Below, in pieces: positions 63,653-64,000 of a stretch of DNA of 64,000 nt. The DNA comes from Bordetella parapertussis (lineage in GTDB: Bacteria; Pseudomonadota; Gammaproteobacteria; Burkholderiales; SG8-41). Every line of letters starts with the position of its first letter. Position 1 is the stretch's first letter. The position numbers were made by a program, and so were the translations under genes. The stretch is taken from contig CAMCYP010000014.1 of the NCBI GenBank assembly GCA_945885345.1, positions 1-64,000 on the forward strand, read 5' to 3'. A model generated the notes under the pieces. It did not search any database. It was not told the origin of the DNA and worked only from the letters and a program-made list of their open reading frames with translations.

Positions 63653-64000
63653 CTGATTAATTTCGCGCGATCCCGCGGCAAATCCCGTTGCCGCATCAAC
63701 GCCTGCACCCGTACCGCAGCTGCAACGGCATCGAGCAATAGCAGCGGCTCACCGCCACCCGCATAAATGCCTGTTTCGGTTACCACCAGATCCATCGCGA
63801 TGTCGTGTGCCTGCGGAAAAATGCTGGTCACACGACAGGCATCCCAAGTGACGCCGATCGCCACCACGCGCTTTTCCAAAGCCGCCAGCGTGCGATCAAA
63901 ATAACCACCACCGTAACCCAGCCGATAACCGCGGCCATCGCAGGCATTCATCGGCACGATGGCAATATCGGGCAGCACCACGGGCGTGCCATCGGGTACC
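63646..64000 (-). CDS. 5-formyltetrahydrofolate cyclo-ligase, partial
   Basis: C-terminal 117 residues of the enzyme that makes 5,10-methenyl-THF from 5-formyl-THF; the N-terminal part is outside the window. The motif GYRLGYGGGYFDRTL is typical. The frame is open to the window edge. Confidence 0.9.
   Translation of the reverse strand, partial: VPDGTPVVLPDIAIVPMNACDGRGYRLGYGGGYFDRTLAALEKRVVAIGVTWDACRVTSIFPQAHDIAMDLVVTETGIYAGGGEPLLLLDAVAAAVRVQALMRQRDLPRDRAKLISN

Overview
The window looks like a GC-rich chromosomal segment of a betaproteobacterium. The main reasons are a Bug/TctC-type solute-binding protein, the petABC-sspA-sspB order, the his-tat-degS-like-Nif3 order, the mla operon next to ibaG-murA, and the rpoN-hpf-ptsN-hprK-rapZ block of the nitrogen PTS. 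I cannot name the genus. There is one tRNA gene (Thr, TGT) and no rRNA, CRISPR array, phage or intact transposase.

Layout. 1-6.3 kb (minus): Bug-type protein, a 64-residue protein, a small lipoprotein, then a four-gene GldA/GldF/GldG/DUF4340 ABC system. 6.5-9.4 kb: tRNA-Thr, a MITE-like repeat, a 3-hydroxyisobutyrate dehydrogenase-type oxidoreductase and a Tat-exported amidohydrolase. 9.5-13.5 kb (minus): sspB, sspA and the cytochrome bc1 operon petABC. 13.7-16.8 kb: two envelope proteins, a Nif3-like protein and a DegS-like protease. 16.8-25.5 kb (minus): hisGDCBHAFIE followed by tatABC. 25.7-27.6 kb: an orphan MlaF paralogue and a LigAB-type dioxygenase pair lying between hisG and murA. 27.6-34.1 kb (minus): mlaFEDCB, an ABC-2 exporter, ibaG and murA.

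34.2-53.2 kb is a type IV pilus locus of MSHA type: an ABC ATPase, a PrsR-like sigma-54 activator, MshM/L/N/E/G-like proteins, a MshI/GspL-like protein, PilO-like and MshK-like proteins, two pseudopilins, a histidine kinase on the opposite strand, an ABC-2-type permease, a TPR-like protein and a major prepilin. The major prepilin has a good sigma-54 promoter. No prepilin peptidase or PilT is present here, so those must lie elsewhere. 53.2-64 kb: a Kef-type antiporter, the LPS block kdsD-kdsC-lptC-lptA-lptB, rpoN-hpf-ptsN-hprK-rapZ, a Lon-N-domain protein and a partial 5-formyltetrahydrofolate cyclo-ligase.

Between the genes there is a rich layer of small repeats: (1) an AT-rich motif of about 20 bp that carries the IHF core WATCAANNNNTTR and often sits on start or stop codons; (2) two copies of a 231/278-bp element with terminal inverted repeats and nested hairpins whose arms co-vary; (3) three families of heptamer-type repeats (CACAGAG, GTGAANR, CTCATGA); (4) small tandem duplications exactly over stop codons. 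The most unusual coding features are an MlaF paralogue whose H-loop histidine is tyrosine, a pilin whose C-terminal half is much AT-richer than its N-terminus, and an ABC ATPase and permease at opposite flanks of the pilus locus.
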